Below, piece after piece: positions 50,430-59,250 of a DNA stretch of 64,000 nt. The notes under the pieces were generated by a model. The model saw only the letters and a program-made list of their open reading frames with translations, ran no database searches and was not told the origin of the DNA. The DNA is taken from assembly GCA_039818825.1 (NCBI GenBank), contig JBCBTD010000005.1, positions 1 to 64,000 on the forward strand, written 5' to 3'. Position 1 is the first letter of the stretch. Every line of letters starts with the position of its first letter. Both the position numbers and the translations under genes were made by a program. Source of the stretch: JBCBTD01 sp039818825 (lineage in GTDB: Bacteria; Pseudomonadota; Alphaproteobacteria; Geminicoccales; Geminicoccaceae).

Positions 50430-51548
50430 GTGCTCCGTCTTGCTTTGACTACGTTCGTCCTGTTGATCGCGGTCGCCGCGGCGGCATGGAAGTTCGCCGA
50501 CTACTTGCGCAACCCGTGGACCCGCGACGGGCAGGTCCGCGCTCAGGTCATCCAGGTGACGCCACGGGTGACGGGCCCGGTCGTGGAACTCCCCATCGTC
50601 GACAACCAGGCGGTGGCCGCCGGCGACCTCCTCTTCCGCATCGACCCACGGACCTATGCGGCCACCCTGGCGCAGGCGGAAGCGAACGTCGATCTGGTGC
50701 GCGACGAGATCACCTCGCTGACCGAGGTCGTCGCGGCCAAGACGGCCGCGGTGCAACAGATCGAGCAGCACATCGAGGAAGCGCGCGCCAACGTCGAGAG
50801 CGCCAATGCCAACGAGTTCCAGGTCCGACGGGAGCTGGACCGCGTCCGCGCGCTGGTCGAACGAGGCGATTTGGCGCAGACTCGGTTGGATGAGGCTCTG
50901 GCCGCAGAACGCCAGGCCACGGCAGAAATCCAGAGCGCGCAGGCTTTGGTCATCCAGGCACAAGCCGCGCTGGCGCAAGCCCAAGCCGACCTCGCGGGAG
51001 CGGAAGCCGACCTCGGGGCCAGCGGCGACGAAAACGCCCGCCTCAGGGCGGCGCTTGCCTCGCTGGAAGCGGCGCGGCTCGACTTCGAGTTCACCGAGGT
51101 CCGCGCGTCGGTCGACGGCTGGATCACCAACCTCAAACTGCGGCACGGCAGCCAAGCCGTTGCCGACCAGCCGGCACTGGCGCTGGTCGACCGGACGAGC
51201 TTCTGGGTCGATGGCTACTTCCGCGAGACTTTGCTCGAAAACGTCAGCGCCGGCGACCCGGTCGTCGTGACCCTCATGACCTACCCCGATCGACCGATTA
51301 CCGGCCGCGTCGACAGCATCGGGTGGGGCATCGCCACGCCGGACGGCACCACTGGCGAGGATCTGCTGCCCGAAGTCACCCCGACCTTCCAGTGGATCAG
51401 GCTCGCCCAGCGCATACCGGTGCGGATCGCGTTGGACGAGGTGCCGGAGACGGTGGAACTCAGGGTCGGCACGACGGCGTCGGTCCTGGTCATGACCGGA
51501 GATGGCAGCGCTGACACGGTCCCGGCGCTGCCTGCTCTCCTGCAATAG
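50430..51548 (+). CDS. HlyD-family membrane-fusion adaptor (EmrA/AaeA-like)
   Basis: 372 residues from GTG 50430. One N-terminal membrane helix (ALTTFVLLIAVAAAAW), then a lipoyl half (WTRDGQVRAQVIQVTPRVTGPV), a long helical hairpin with coiled-coil heptads (about 75-205, rich in Ala, Gln, Glu), the second lipoyl half (FTEVRASVDGWITNLKLRHGS) and a beta-barrel (GVFETTLLEN-like VDGYFRETLLENVSAG). The pattern is that of EmrA/AaeA periplasmic adaptors that link an inner-membrane exporter to an outer-membrane channel. No TolC-type gene is in the window. Confidence 0.9.
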   Translation: MLRLALTTFVLLIAVAAAAWKFADYLRNPWTRDGQVRAQVIQVTPRVTGPVVELPIVDNQAVAAGDLLFRIDPRTYAATLAQAEANVDLVRDEITSLTEVVAAKTAAVQQIEQHIEEARANVESANANEFQVRRELDRVRALVERGDLAQTRLDEALAAERQATAEIQSAQALVIQAQAALAQAQADLAGAEADLGASGDENARLRAALASLEAARLDFEFTEVRASVDGWITNLKLRHGSQAVADQPALALVDRTSFWVDGYFRETLLENVSAGDPVVVTLMTYPDRPITGRVDSIGWGIATPDGTTGEDLLPEVTPTFQWIRLAQRIPVRIALDEVPETVELRVGTTASVLVMTGDGSADTVPALPALLQ

Positions 51549-51664
51549 CCCTGCTGCCGCCAGCGCGCTGCCTGCGTGCGCCGGTCACCGCCACCCTGGT
51601 GGCCGCGGCGTTGCCACCAGCGTCCGGCGATGGCAAGACGCCGGCTGCAGGGAGAACGAAGAGT

Positions 51665-52672
51665 ATGGCCATGCTGCCGCGGACGCTGGACACGAAGCTC
51701 GACCGGATCAGGGAGGGCACGTACCGCCCGACCGACTTCGTGATCGCCGACGCCAAAGACGCGGACATGGGCTTCGGCCGAGCGGCACCTGGGCCCGCGA
51801 CCGACGAGGCCGGACGACTGAGCACAGGCTTCAAGTCGCGTGCCGACTACCTGCAGGCGATCCGGACGATGACCGAGAGTGGCCTCGTCGACGTGATGCT
51901 GATGTCCGCGTCGTCCGCCGAGGCGCTGGTCGACGAAGGTGCGTTCGAAGCGAACGGCGTGACCCCGGCCGTAAGGCTCAACGACGCCACCGACATCTGG
52001 GCGATGCGCGGTGGCGCGTACCTGCAGGGCGCGTCACGCCCGTTCGCGACGGTGCGGCCCGCCACCGCCAGGGTGTCGGTCGATCTCGGGCTCTATTCGG
52101 TCACCTTCTCCAACGATCTCGACCACGACGTGCGCTCGCTCGAGGCCTATGCGGCGTTCCGCGAGACCGCTTCCGCCGTCGGCCTTCGCCACTTCCTGGA
52201 GGTATTCAACCCGGCGTTCGACGTCGGTCTGATCGGCGCGCGCCTGGGTGCATTCGTCAACGACTGCATCATCCGCAGTCTCGCCGGTGTCGTCGCCGCC
52301 GAGCGCCCGCTGTTCTTGAAGCTGGTCTACAATGGCCCAGAGGCGATGGAAGAACTCGCCAGCTACGATCCTGCGGGCCTCGTCGTGGGCGTCCTCGGCG
52401 GGTCGAAGGGAACGACGCGCGACACTTTCGAGCTGGCGCGCCAAGCCGAGCGGCACGGTGCGCGGATCGCGCTCTTCGGACGCAAGATCAACTTGGCCGA
52501 AGACCCGCTGGCACTGGTCGATCTGATGCGCCGCGTGGTCGAGGGCGACACCACCAGCGCCGACGCCGTGCGCACCTACCACGACCGCCTCGCCAAGGCC
52601 GGCCGGGCAGCGCAGCGGTCATTGGAGGAGGATCTGGTCGTCACCGACCCGGTCCTCGCCGCCGAAGCATGA
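51665..52672 (+). CDS. Class I aldolase-like TIM-barrel protein
   Basis: 335 residues from ATG 51665 (ATG 51671 also possible). The barrel strands include DFVIADAKDADMG, VMLMSASS, RVSVDLGLYSV, LRHFLEVFNPAF, RPLFLKLVYNGPEA and LVVGVLGGSKGTTRDTFELA. Lys in FLKLVYNG sits where DhnA/LacD/DeoC-type aldolases carry the Schiff-base Lys, and the Gly-Gly-Ser stretch resembles a phosphate-binding loop, so a class I aldolase acting on a phosphorylated keto-sugar is the best reading. I do not recognise a named subfamily. Its stop overlaps the kinase start by 4 nt. Confidence 0.65.
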   Translation: MAMLPRTLDTKLDRIREGTYRPTDFVIADAKDADMGFGRAAPGPATDEAGRLSTGFKSRADYLQAIRTMTESGLVDVMLMSASSAEALVDEGAFEANGVTPAVRLNDATDIWAMRGGAYLQGASRPFATVRPATARVSVDLGLYSVTFSNDLDHDVRSLEAYAAFRETASAVGLRHFLEVFNPAFDVGLIGARLGAFVNDCIIRSLAGVVAAERPLFLKLVYNGPEAMEELASYDPAGLVVGVLGGSKGTTRDTFELARQAERHGARIALFGRKINLAEDPLALVDLMRRVVEGDTTSADAVRTYHDRLAKAGRAAQRSLEEDLVVTDPVLAAEA

Positions 52673-53691
52673 AGCGCAACGGCATCGTCTGCGCCGGGTC
52701 CTGGGTCGTCGACGTCATCAAGACCGTGGATCGCTGGCCGGACGAGGAGACGCTGTCGATCATCGACAGCCAGACGGTCAGGTGCGGTGGTCCGGGTCAG
52801 AACATGGCGATCGATCTGGCTCGGCTCGGTGCCCGCTTTCCGATCGCCGCCGCAGCCCGGCTGGGCGACGACACCCACGCCGACGTCATCCGCGAGAGCT
52901 GTCGCGACCATGGGATCGATTCCCGCGGTCTCTTGGTGAGCCCCGGCCTGCCCACGGGCTTCACCGACGTGATCAGTGTCCGCGGGACCGGGCGACGGAC
53001 GTTCTTCTACTGCGAGGGTGCCGGCGGGCGATTGTTGCCGCAGGACTTCGACGTCGCGTCGAGCCAAGCCCGGATTTTCCATTTGGGAGCGCCCGGCATC
53101 CACGGCGCGATGGACCAGCCAACCGCCGACGGCGGCAATGGCTGGGTGACCGTCCTCCGCGCCGCCAAAGCGCTCGGCTTTCGCACCAACATGGAACTCG
53201 TGACCCTGGCACCCGAGCGCCTCGTCGAGCTGGTCCACCCCTGCCTGCCGCTCTTGGACACGCTGATCGTCAACGATGCCGAAATCGGTGCGCTCGGTGC
53301 CGAGCGGACGGTCGGGCGCGATGGCACCGACGTCAGTGCCTGCCGCCGCGCTGCAAGGCGACTGGTGGACGACCACGGCCTGGGGCTGGCCGTGGCGCAT
53401 TTCCCAGGCGGCTGCATTGCCGAGGCCGTCGACGTCAGCTTGGTGATGCCATCGGTCGACGTCCCCACGGAGGAGGTCGTCGGCACCAACGGTGCAGGTG
53501 ACGCATTTGCCGCCGGCGTGGTGTTCGGCCTGCACGACGCCTGGCCCTTGGAGAACGCGCTGCGGCTCGGTCACGCGACCGCGGCGGCCAGCCTCCGCTC
53601 GCTGTCGACCAGCGAGTCGGTGGACACTGCCGAACGGTGCCTCGCGCTTGCCGAACGCTGGGGCTGGCGCGACCTGCCCGACGGAGCATGA
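52669..53691 (+). CDS. PfkB-family carbohydrate kinase
   Basis: 340 residues from ATG 52669; a frame open from 51502 covers other genes and is not real coding. PfkB signatures are CGGPGQNMAIDLARLG (residues 39-54) and GTNGAGDAFAAGVVFGL with the catalytic base Asp278. The sugar-binding GARFPIAAAARLGDDTH and DVISVRGTGRRTFFY fit a keto-sugar kinase, and the AHFPGG loop in place of the usual KG is uncommon. It phosphorylates a sugar or sugar derivative with ATP. It is coupled to the aldolase-like gene before it and lies 4 nt from the isomerase gene after it. Confidence 0.88.
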   Translation: MKRNGIVCAGSWVVDVIKTVDRWPDEETLSIIDSQTVRCGGPGQNMAIDLARLGARFPIAAAARLGDDTHADVIRESCRDHGIDSRGLLVSPGLPTGFTDVISVRGTGRRTFFYCEGAGGRLLPQDFDVASSQARIFHLGAPGIHGAMDQPTADGGNGWVTVLRAAKALGFRTNMELVTLAPERLVELVHPCLPLLDTLIVNDAEIGALGAERTVGRDGTDVSACRRAARRLVDDHGLGLAVAHFPGGCIAEAVDVSLVMPSVDVPTEEVVGTNGAGDAFAAGVVFGLHDAWPLENALRLGHATAAASLRSLSTSESVDTAERCLALAERWGWRDLPDGA

Positions 53692-53695
53692 CGGC

Positions 53696-54349
53696 ATGAA
53701 ACGCTCGCGCATCAACACGATCATCCGCGACGCCGAGACGTTCATCGAGAAGCAGGGGTTCGCCCTCCCGCCCTTTGCGGCGTGGACGCCCGAGCAATGG
53801 CGGGCCAGAGCCACCCCGGCGCTGATCGATGCAAGGCTCGGCTGGGACGTCACCGACTTCGGGCGCGACACGTTCGAGCATCTGGGGCTCGTCCTGGTCA
53901 CGCTGCGCAACGGCCAGACGGACAGCCCGCGGCCCTATGCCGAGAAGATCATCGTCGTCCGCGACGGTCAGCACTGTCCGATGCACCGCCATTTCCGCAA
54001 GGTGGAAGACATCATCAACCGCGGCGCCGGAACACTGGTACTGGCGCTCCACGCCGCTGGCGACCAAGGCGCTGTCGACCGGACGGCCGAGGTCGTCATC
54101 GAGACCGATGGCTGCGTCCGTACACTCGCCGCCGGCCAACCGTTGCGCCTCCGGCCCGGTGAGAGCGTCACCCTCCATCCGCACCACTGGCACGGCTTCT
54201 GGGCGGAGGGCGACGTGCTGGTCGGCGAGGTGTCGACGGTCAACGATGATGCGACCGACAACTGGTTCGAGGAGCCGCTCGGCCGCTTCGCCGCGATCGA
54301 GGAGGACGAGCCGCCCTACCGACTGCTGGTGGCCGACTACCCGGCCTGA
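53696..54349 (+). CDS. D-lyxose/D-mannose isomerase family protein (cupin)
   Basis: 217 residues from ATG 53696. The sequence follows the D-lyxose ketol-isomerase family closely: MKRSRINTIIRDAETFIEKQ, LPPFAAWTPEQW, LGWDVTDFGRD, PYAEKIIVVRDGQHCPMHRH and VEDIINRGAGTLVL, with metal ligands His97, His99 and Glu104 and a further His in LHPHHWHGF. GEVSTVNDDATDNWF and IEEDEPPYRLLVADYP end it. Known members interconvert D-lyxose/D-xylulose and D-mannose/D-fructose, but the group is promiscuous. With the preceding kinase and aldolase it gives an isomerase-kinase-aldolase route. Confidence 0.9.
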   Translation: MKRSRINTIIRDAETFIEKQGFALPPFAAWTPEQWRARATPALIDARLGWDVTDFGRDTFEHLGLVLVTLRNGQTDSPRPYAEKIIVVRDGQHCPMHRHFRKVEDIINRGAGTLVLALHAAGDQGAVDRTAEVVIETDGCVRTLAAGQPLRLRPGESVTLHPHHWHGFWAEGDVLVGEVSTVNDDATDNWFEEPLGRFAAIEEDEPPYRLLVADYPA

Positions 54350-54386
54350 GCGGTCGCCGGTCGGCCGCGGGCGAACGTTCGATCGC

Positions 54387-55520
54387 TCAGCATCGCGCCG
54401 ACACGAGCCGGGCACCCTCGGCGAGGCTGGCAAGCTTGGCCCAGGCGATGTCGGGATCAACCGCGCCGAAGCCGGCGAAGGTGCCGAAGCCGCAGTCGGT
54501 GCTGGCGATCACCCGCTCCGGGCCGACGATGTCGACGAACCGCTGGATGCGCTGGGCCACGAGTTCCGGATGCTCGACGAAGTTGGTGGTGGAGTCGATC
54601 ACCCCCGGGGCCAGAACCATGTCGTCGGGAATCTCTCGGGCACGGTCGCGGAACACCGCCCATTCGTGGCCGTGCCGCGGGTTCGCAGTCTCGAACAGAA
54701 CGGTCCTGGCGCGCACCGACATCAGTGTGCGGAACACCCGCTCCATCGGGATGTCGCAGACGTGGGGTCCTTCGTAGTTGCCCCAGCAGATGTGGACGCG
54801 CACCCGCGCCGGATCCGCATCGCGCAGCGCGTGGTTGAGCGCTTCGACATGGCTGTCAGCGACCTCGACGAAGGCCTCGTCAGAAAGATCGGGAAACAGC
54901 ATATGGCGCGCCAGCGCGAGGTCCGGGCAATCGAGCTGCAGATCGAACCCGGCGGCCAGGATCGCGTCGTACTCGGGCTTCATCGCGTCACTGAGAGCCG
55001 CGAGGTAGGCCTCTCGCGAGGGGTAGTGGGCGTTGGGCAGGAACAGCGAGACGACCCCGGGCGAGGCAGCGTTCATGAAGCCTCGCTTGGCACCGTGGGT
55101 ATCCATCGCCGCCCGGAGGTTGGCGAGATCGGCGTGCAGCGCGCCCTGGTCCTTCGCTGCCACCGGACCGATACATTGCGGCCGCGCGTATTTGGGCGTG
55201 CCGCCGTCGTTGGCCAAACGGTCGAGGAACCGCGGAAACAAGCGAAGATCGGCAGGCGGCCGCCGCGGGCTGTCACCGCCGAAGCCGGTGTAGCGATCCT
55301 TCACGTAGGTCGCGTAGGAGATCTTCGAGGTTTCGCCATCGGACACGACGTCGATGCCGACTTCGACCTGTCGAGCAACCGCGGCATCCACAGCCTCGGC
55401 CATGGTCGCGGCGAAGGCCGATTTGTCGTGAGCCTCGCTGCGCTCCCGCGCGAACAGACAGTCAACCACGGCCTGGCTGCGCGGCAGCGAACCGACGTGG
55501 CTCGTCAGGACCCGTGTCAT
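54387..55520 (-). CDS. Core-MetE-like zinc methyltransferase (cobalamin-independent methionine synthase II family)
   Basis: 377 residues from ATG 55520, overlapping the bicupin stop by 4 nt. Only the C-terminal, catalytic half of MetE is represented. TSHVGSLPRSQAV near the N-terminus and the zinc ligands His and Cys in VRVHICWGNYEG, Glu in VLFETANPRHGHEW and Cys in ASTDCGFGTF are present. Such proteins transfer alkyl groups to a thiol; substrates range from methylcobalamin to epoxides and are often unknown. Gene context (last gene of a sugar or sugar-derivative operon) does not point to methionine synthesis. Confidence 0.85.
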   Translation of the reverse strand: MTRVLTSHVGSLPRSQAVVDCLFARERSEAHDKSAFAATMAEAVDAAVARQVEVGIDVVSDGETSKISYATYVKDRYTGFGGDSPRRPPADLRLFPRFLDRLANDGGTPKYARPQCIGPVAAKDQGALHADLANLRAAMDTHGAKRGFMNAASPGVVSLFLPNAHYPSREAYLAALSDAMKPEYDAILAAGFDLQLDCPDLALARHMLFPDLSDEAFVEVADSHVEALNHALRDADPARVRVHICWGNYEGPHVCDIPMERVFRTLMSVRARTVLFETANPRHGHEWAVFRDRAREIPDDMVLAPGVIDSTTNFVEHPELVAQRIQRFVDIVGPERVIASTDCGFGTFAGFGAVDPDIAWAKLASLAEGARLVSARC

Positions 55521-56497
55521 GACGGCTGCCACGTCGGGCCGGCGGCATCGTCGGTGCCGCGAACGCGGAACAGCGACGCCTCGCCCGACATTGACGGCTC
55601 CAGGCCGTGCTCCAGGCCCGGTGGCACGGCGCAGGTGTCGCCCGGCGCCAATACCGTCTCACCGCCGGGCCAACGCAATCGCCAATGCCCGAGCTGGACC
55701 ATCAGCACCTCGTGTCGGTCGAAGCCGTAGGCATCGGCCGGGATCGAGCCGCGGGCCAGGAGTTCCACTTCGAAGCCTGGCCGGTCCAGGATCAGCGCGG
55801 CGTTGCCGCCGATGACCTTGGCCGGCTGGCCGACGGCACGCGCCATCATGTCCTGATAGCGCCCGACATAGGCCGGAACGACCTCTTCCACCGGCGTCTC
55901 CGGGAAAGCCTCCAGTTCCGCGTCGCTCAGGACCGGCATCGGTCGAACACCGTCGGGCAGCTGCTCGCCGCGCTTGGTATCGTACAGCCGGCCGTTCTCG
56001 CCGAGCACCAGACCGTGCGCCCGGGCGTCTTCGATCACCTGAGGCGCCCAGATCACCCCGCCGCCGGCGTCGTCCCCACCGAGGATGGCCATGATGATAC
56101 CGTAGTCGGTGCCGACGTTCTCGAAGCCGCGGAAGATCCCGGTCGGGATGTCGAAGATGTCGCCTTCCTCCAGCACCACCTCGCCGGCATCGCCCCACCG
56201 GCCCCAGAAGAAGCGCCACCGTCCTTTGTGGACGTAGAAGACCTCTGCAGTGCGATGCGAATGGAGCGAGTTGCGGCAACGGGGCGGCTGACCGGCGGCG
56301 CCGATGTTGAAGCCCGGGGTGTCTTGGATGTGAACGTGCTGCTCGGCCGACTCCGAGACGCCACCGCCGATGATGGTGAAATTCTCCTTCTGGTCGGACC
56401 CCGGCGTATGGGCGTCGATGAACGCCGTCCGGCACGGGCGCAAGTCGCCGTAGCGGACGATGCGGGCTTCCATCTCCAATGGGGTCATGTCTCTCAT
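55517..56497 (-). CDS. Bicupin protein of unknown function
   Basis: 326 residues from ATG 56497, with 4-nt overlaps on both sides. Two cupin domains: the first has SLHSHRTAEVFYVHKGRWRF and GDIFDIPTGIFRGFENVG, the second GFDRHEVLMVQLGHWRLRW and GDTCAVPPGLEHGLEPS. Its first cupin shows His-x-His and Glu in the metal-binding motif, so one metal ion is likely there. This arrangement resembles gentisate- or homogentisate-dioxygenase-like and sugar-related cupins, but I do not recognise a known enzyme. Conserved linkage with SnoaL and HisD-type genes is seen here only by context. Confidence 0.75.
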   Translation of the reverse strand: MRDMTPLEMEARIVRYGDLRPCRTAFIDAHTPGSDQKENFTIIGGGVSESAEQHVHIQDTPGFNIGAAGQPPRCRNSLHSHRTAEVFYVHKGRWRFFWGRWGDAGEVVLEEGDIFDIPTGIFRGFENVGTDYGIIMAILGGDDAGGGVIWAPQVIEDARAHGLVLGENGRLYDTKRGEQLPDGVRPMPVLSDAELEAFPETPVEEVVPAYVGRYQDMMARAVGQPAKVIGGNAALILDRPGFEVELLARGSIPADAYGFDRHEVLMVQLGHWRLRWPGGETVLAPGDTCAVPPGLEHGLEPSMSGEASLFRVRGTDDAAGPTWQPS

Positions 56498-57462
56498 CCG
56501 GTCTGCATGAGGATCTGTTTCCAGATCGCGGTCTCGTCGTAGAGCACCCACTCGCGCCTGAGGCCGCGTGGCCCGAATTCGGCGTGGCTGATGCCGAGCA
56601 CGTAGACCTCTGCGCCTGTCGGCGCGCCGAACGCGCCGAAGCCGTCGTGCTTGCCCCAAAGGCTCCAGCGAAGGGCGGCGCGAGGCGGCATCATCGGATC
56701 CTCGCGACCGACCTGGTGGTGGATCTCGAACAGCGCCGAAGGGAACGCGGCGCGCAGGCCCACCCAGAACCGGTCGGCCGCATCGAACCCGTGGCCGGTG
56801 ACGCCGCCCGGCAGCTCCAGTTGCGCGGCCCGGTCGTAGACCTCGGGGATCGCCGCCATGTCGGCGGCCATGACGCGCGTCAGCAGGTCGGCGTACCGCT
56901 CGCCCCACGGGTCGTCGTTGCCGCGGCCGTTGTAGGGGCCCGCGCGGTCGGTCGTCGGAGTCAGGGGGCGCACGCAAGCCGCTGCGCCACCTTCGGCGGC
57001 GATCCGCTCGGCGGCGTAGCGTTGGGGCGTGCTGCCCAATTGGCGGACGATCGCTCCTTGGTCCCTGATCAGCCATTCGTCGTCGATGACGTTCGCTCTC
57101 ACCGCGCAATCGGCAATGATGCGGTAACGGAGCTTGGCACCGCTTGCCGCCCCGTAGGCGCCGTCACCCTCATGGGTGGCGGTCGACAGTATCCGGTGTG
57201 ACGAGTGGAAGCCGACCCGGTCGTCGCCGGACCAGATGACGTCCTCGCCCAACAACGTGCGATCGGGGAACTCGGCCAAGGTCGCCATGGTCGCAGCGAT
57301 GACGCCGCCGTTGCCGACGACCACCGACGTCGGGGAACGAACGACGATGTCCGGTGCGTAGTAGCGGTGGAGCGTGGCGATGCCGCGGTCTTCCCAGATC
57401 TCTCGGGTGATCCCGAGCACGTAGTCGGGAAGGTCGGCGAAACGGGCGTCAAACCCCTGCAT
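56494..57462 (-). CDS. Double SnoaL-like (NTF2-fold) protein
   Basis: 322 residues from ATG 57462; its start lies 14 nt inside the lacI-type gene. Two SnoaL-like domains are arranged in tandem: residues 10-135 (PDYVLGITREIWEDRGIATLHRYYAPD) and 180-322 (YADLLTRVMAADMAAIPEVYDRAAQLELPGG; EFGPRGLRREWVLYDETAIWKQI). SnoaL folds host cyclases and isomerases, and small-molecule binding proteins. A single-domain relative stands earlier in the same operon at 60566-61111. The function is unknown. Confidence 0.75.
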   Translation of the reverse strand: MQGFDARFADLPDYVLGITREIWEDRGIATLHRYYAPDIVVRSPTSVVVGNGGVIAATMATLAEFPDRTLLGEDVIWSGDDRVGFHSSHRILSTATHEGDGAYGAASGAKLRYRIIADCAVRANVIDDEWLIRDQGAIVRQLGSTPQRYAAERIAAEGGAAACVRPLTPTTDRAGPYNGRGNDDPWGERYADLLTRVMAADMAAIPEVYDRAAQLELPGGVTGHGFDAADRFWVGLRAAFPSALFEIHHQVGREDPMMPPRAALRWSLWGKHDGFGAFGAPTGAEVYVLGISHAEFGPRGLRREWVLYDETAIWKQILMQTG

Positions 57463-58468
57463 CGGACCATCCTTCGGGCAACCGTGCGGACCGGCGAACC
57501 ACCAGCTCGCCTGCGAAGACGCCGCGCCTCGGCCGGGGATCGTCGTCCTCGATCCGCGCCATGAGCGCATCGACCACGGCGTCGACCATCGGCTCGGTCG
57601 GCTGGCGCACGGTCGTCAGGGCGTAACTCGGCCAGGCGGCGGGCGGCGCGTCGTCGTAGCCCACGACCGACACGTCTTCCGGAACGCTCAGCCCCAGCTC
57701 GAAGCGGAGGACGTCCATCGCCGCGATCGCCATGTGATCGTTGGCGACGAACACGGCGTCAGGATGGCGTGCTCGGTGGAACAGCGATCGGGTCGCCGCC
57801 GCCGCACCAGCGAAGTCGTAGTCGCCCACGGCCCGGTCGACCAACTCGACGCCGCATTGGGCGAGGCCGGACCGGAAGCCGGCCTCGCGGTCGCGCTGCG
57901 TCGACGCGCCTTCCCAACCGGCGACGTAGGCGATCCGGGTGTGGCCGCCGGCAACAAGGAACCGAGCGAGCTCGGCGCCGCCGGCGGCGTTGTCCGAGGA
58001 CACCGCAGAGAACCGATCGTCGTCCTGAACCCGGTTGAAGAGCACGACCGGAACGCCCGCTTCGTCGCAGCGCCCCGCAAGCTCGGACGACATCGCCACC
58101 GACGCCATGACGATGCCGTCGACCTGGTAGTCGAGGATTTCGGTAAGCACCTCGTCGACGTCGACACTGCTTTGGGCGGCCATGAACACCAGCACGTGGT
58201 AGCCCTGCCGCTGCAGGCGGTTGCACAGCTTTTCCAGCGCCATCGGGTAGTACTGGTTGTCCAAATACGCCACGACCAAGCCGATCATCCGACTACGACC
58301 GGTGATGAGCGTGCGGGCGACGACGTTCGGCCGATAGCCCAAGTCACGAGCGGCAGTGAGCACCTTGGCGCGGGTCTCCGACGAGACCGACGCACCAGGG
58401 GTGAAGGCGCGGCTGACCGCCGATTGGCTGACCCCTGCCCTGCGGGCGACGTCGAGCGAAGTGACCAT
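57449..58468 (-). CDS. LacI-family transcriptional regulator
   Basis: 339 residues from ATG 58468; the open frame to 59521 covers the SDR gene in another frame. The helix-turn-helix reads TSLDVARRAGVSQSAVSRAFTPGASVS and the hinge YRPNVVARTLITGRS. A periplasmic-binding-protein-like effector domain follows (YYPMALEKLCNRLQRQGYHV; FVANDHMAIAAMDVLR; VSVVGYDDAPPA). It should bind a sugar-like inducer and control the surrounding operon. It is unusual in sitting in the middle of that operon, 8 nt after the SDR gene and overlapping the double SnoaL gene. Confidence 0.92.
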   Translation of the reverse strand: MVTSLDVARRAGVSQSAVSRAFTPGASVSSETRAKVLTAARDLGYRPNVVARTLITGRSRMIGLVVAYLDNQYYPMALEKLCNRLQRQGYHVLVFMAAQSSVDVDEVLTEILDYQVDGIVMASVAMSSELAGRCDEAGVPVVLFNRVQDDDRFSAVSSDNAAGGAELARFLVAGGHTRIAYVAGWEGASTQRDREAGFRSGLAQCGVELVDRAVGDYDFAGAAAATRSLFHRARHPDAVFVANDHMAIAAMDVLRFELGLSVPEDVSVVGYDDAPPAAWPSYALTTVRQPTEPMVDAVVDALMARIEDDDPRPRRGVFAGELVVRRSARLPEGWSDAGV

Positions 58469-58476
58469 CGTCGGCG

Positions 58477-59250
58477 TCAGGCCGCGGTCCAGCCGCCGTC
58501 GAGCATCAGTGCCGCTCCGGTCACCAACGCTGACGCGTCCGACGCCAAGAACACGACCGGTCCCATCAGGTCCTCGGGCTGACCGACCCGGCCGAGCGCA
58601 ATCTTGCTCTCGATCAATGTGCGCATCTCCGGCCGGTCGAACGTCGGCCGGGTCAGCTCGGTCAGGACGAACGTCGGGCAGACGGTGTTGACGCGGATGC
58701 CGACGGGGCCGAGCTCCAACGCCATCACCTTGCTGAAGCCTTCGACGGCGTGCTTGGTCGCCGCATAGACCGCCCGCTCGGGACCGCCGACATGGCCCAT
58801 CTGCGACGAGACGTTGACGATCGAGCCCCGGATGCCGGCGTCGACCATCTGACGGGCGACGCACTGAGCGCAGAAATAGGCCGCCTTGACGTTGAGATCG
58901 GTTACCGCGTCGTAGTCGGCTTCGTCGGTTTCCAGGAACCGGCTGTGCCGCGCCGAGCCGGCGTTGTTGACGAACACGTGGAACGGCCCGTGGGCTGTGA
59001 CGGCGCCAGCGAACGCTGCTCGATCGGTGACGTCGGCGGCGACGGCCGTCGCGGCCAATCCTCGCTCCCGCATAGCCTCCGCTGCCGCCTCGACCTGGAT
59101 GGTCGTGCGCGCCATCAGCACGACGGCGGCCCCAGCCTCGGCGAGGGCCACGGCCATGGCGAGCCCGAGGCCGCGACCGGCGCCCGTCACCAAGGCGCGG
59201 CGCTCGTCCAGGCGGAACGATGGCGTCGTGGGCAGCTCCACGGCGGTCAC
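58477..59250 (-). CDS. Short-chain dehydrogenase/reductase
   Basis: 257 residues from GTG 59250, overlapping the HisD-type stop by 4 nt (GTGA). NAD(P) loop TGAGRGLGLAM, NNAGSARHS, catalytic Ser-Tyr-Lys (NVSSQMGH, AVYAATKHAVEG) and the C-terminal VFLASDASALVTGAALMLDGGW. It is a classical SDR for alcohol or polyol oxidation. In this operon it may act before or after the HisD-type dehydrogenase. Confidence 0.92.
   Translation of the reverse strand: MTAVELPTTPSFRLDERRALVTGAGRGLGLAMAVALAEAGAAVVLMARTTIQVEAAAEAMRERGLAATAVAADVTDRAAFAGAVTAHGPFHVFVNNAGSARHSRFLETDEADYDAVTDLNVKAAYFCAQCVARQMVDAGIRGSIVNVSSQMGHVGGPERAVYAATKHAVEGFSKVMALELGPVGIRVNTVCPTFVLTELTRPTFDRPEMRTLIESKIALGRVGQPEDLMGPVVFLASDASALVTGAALMLDGGWTAA

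Noticed and set aside
51502..52668. Long open frame joined upstream of the PfkB kinase
   Set aside because: It runs through the aldolase-like gene in another frame; the kinase proper begins at ATG 52669 with the family N-terminus.
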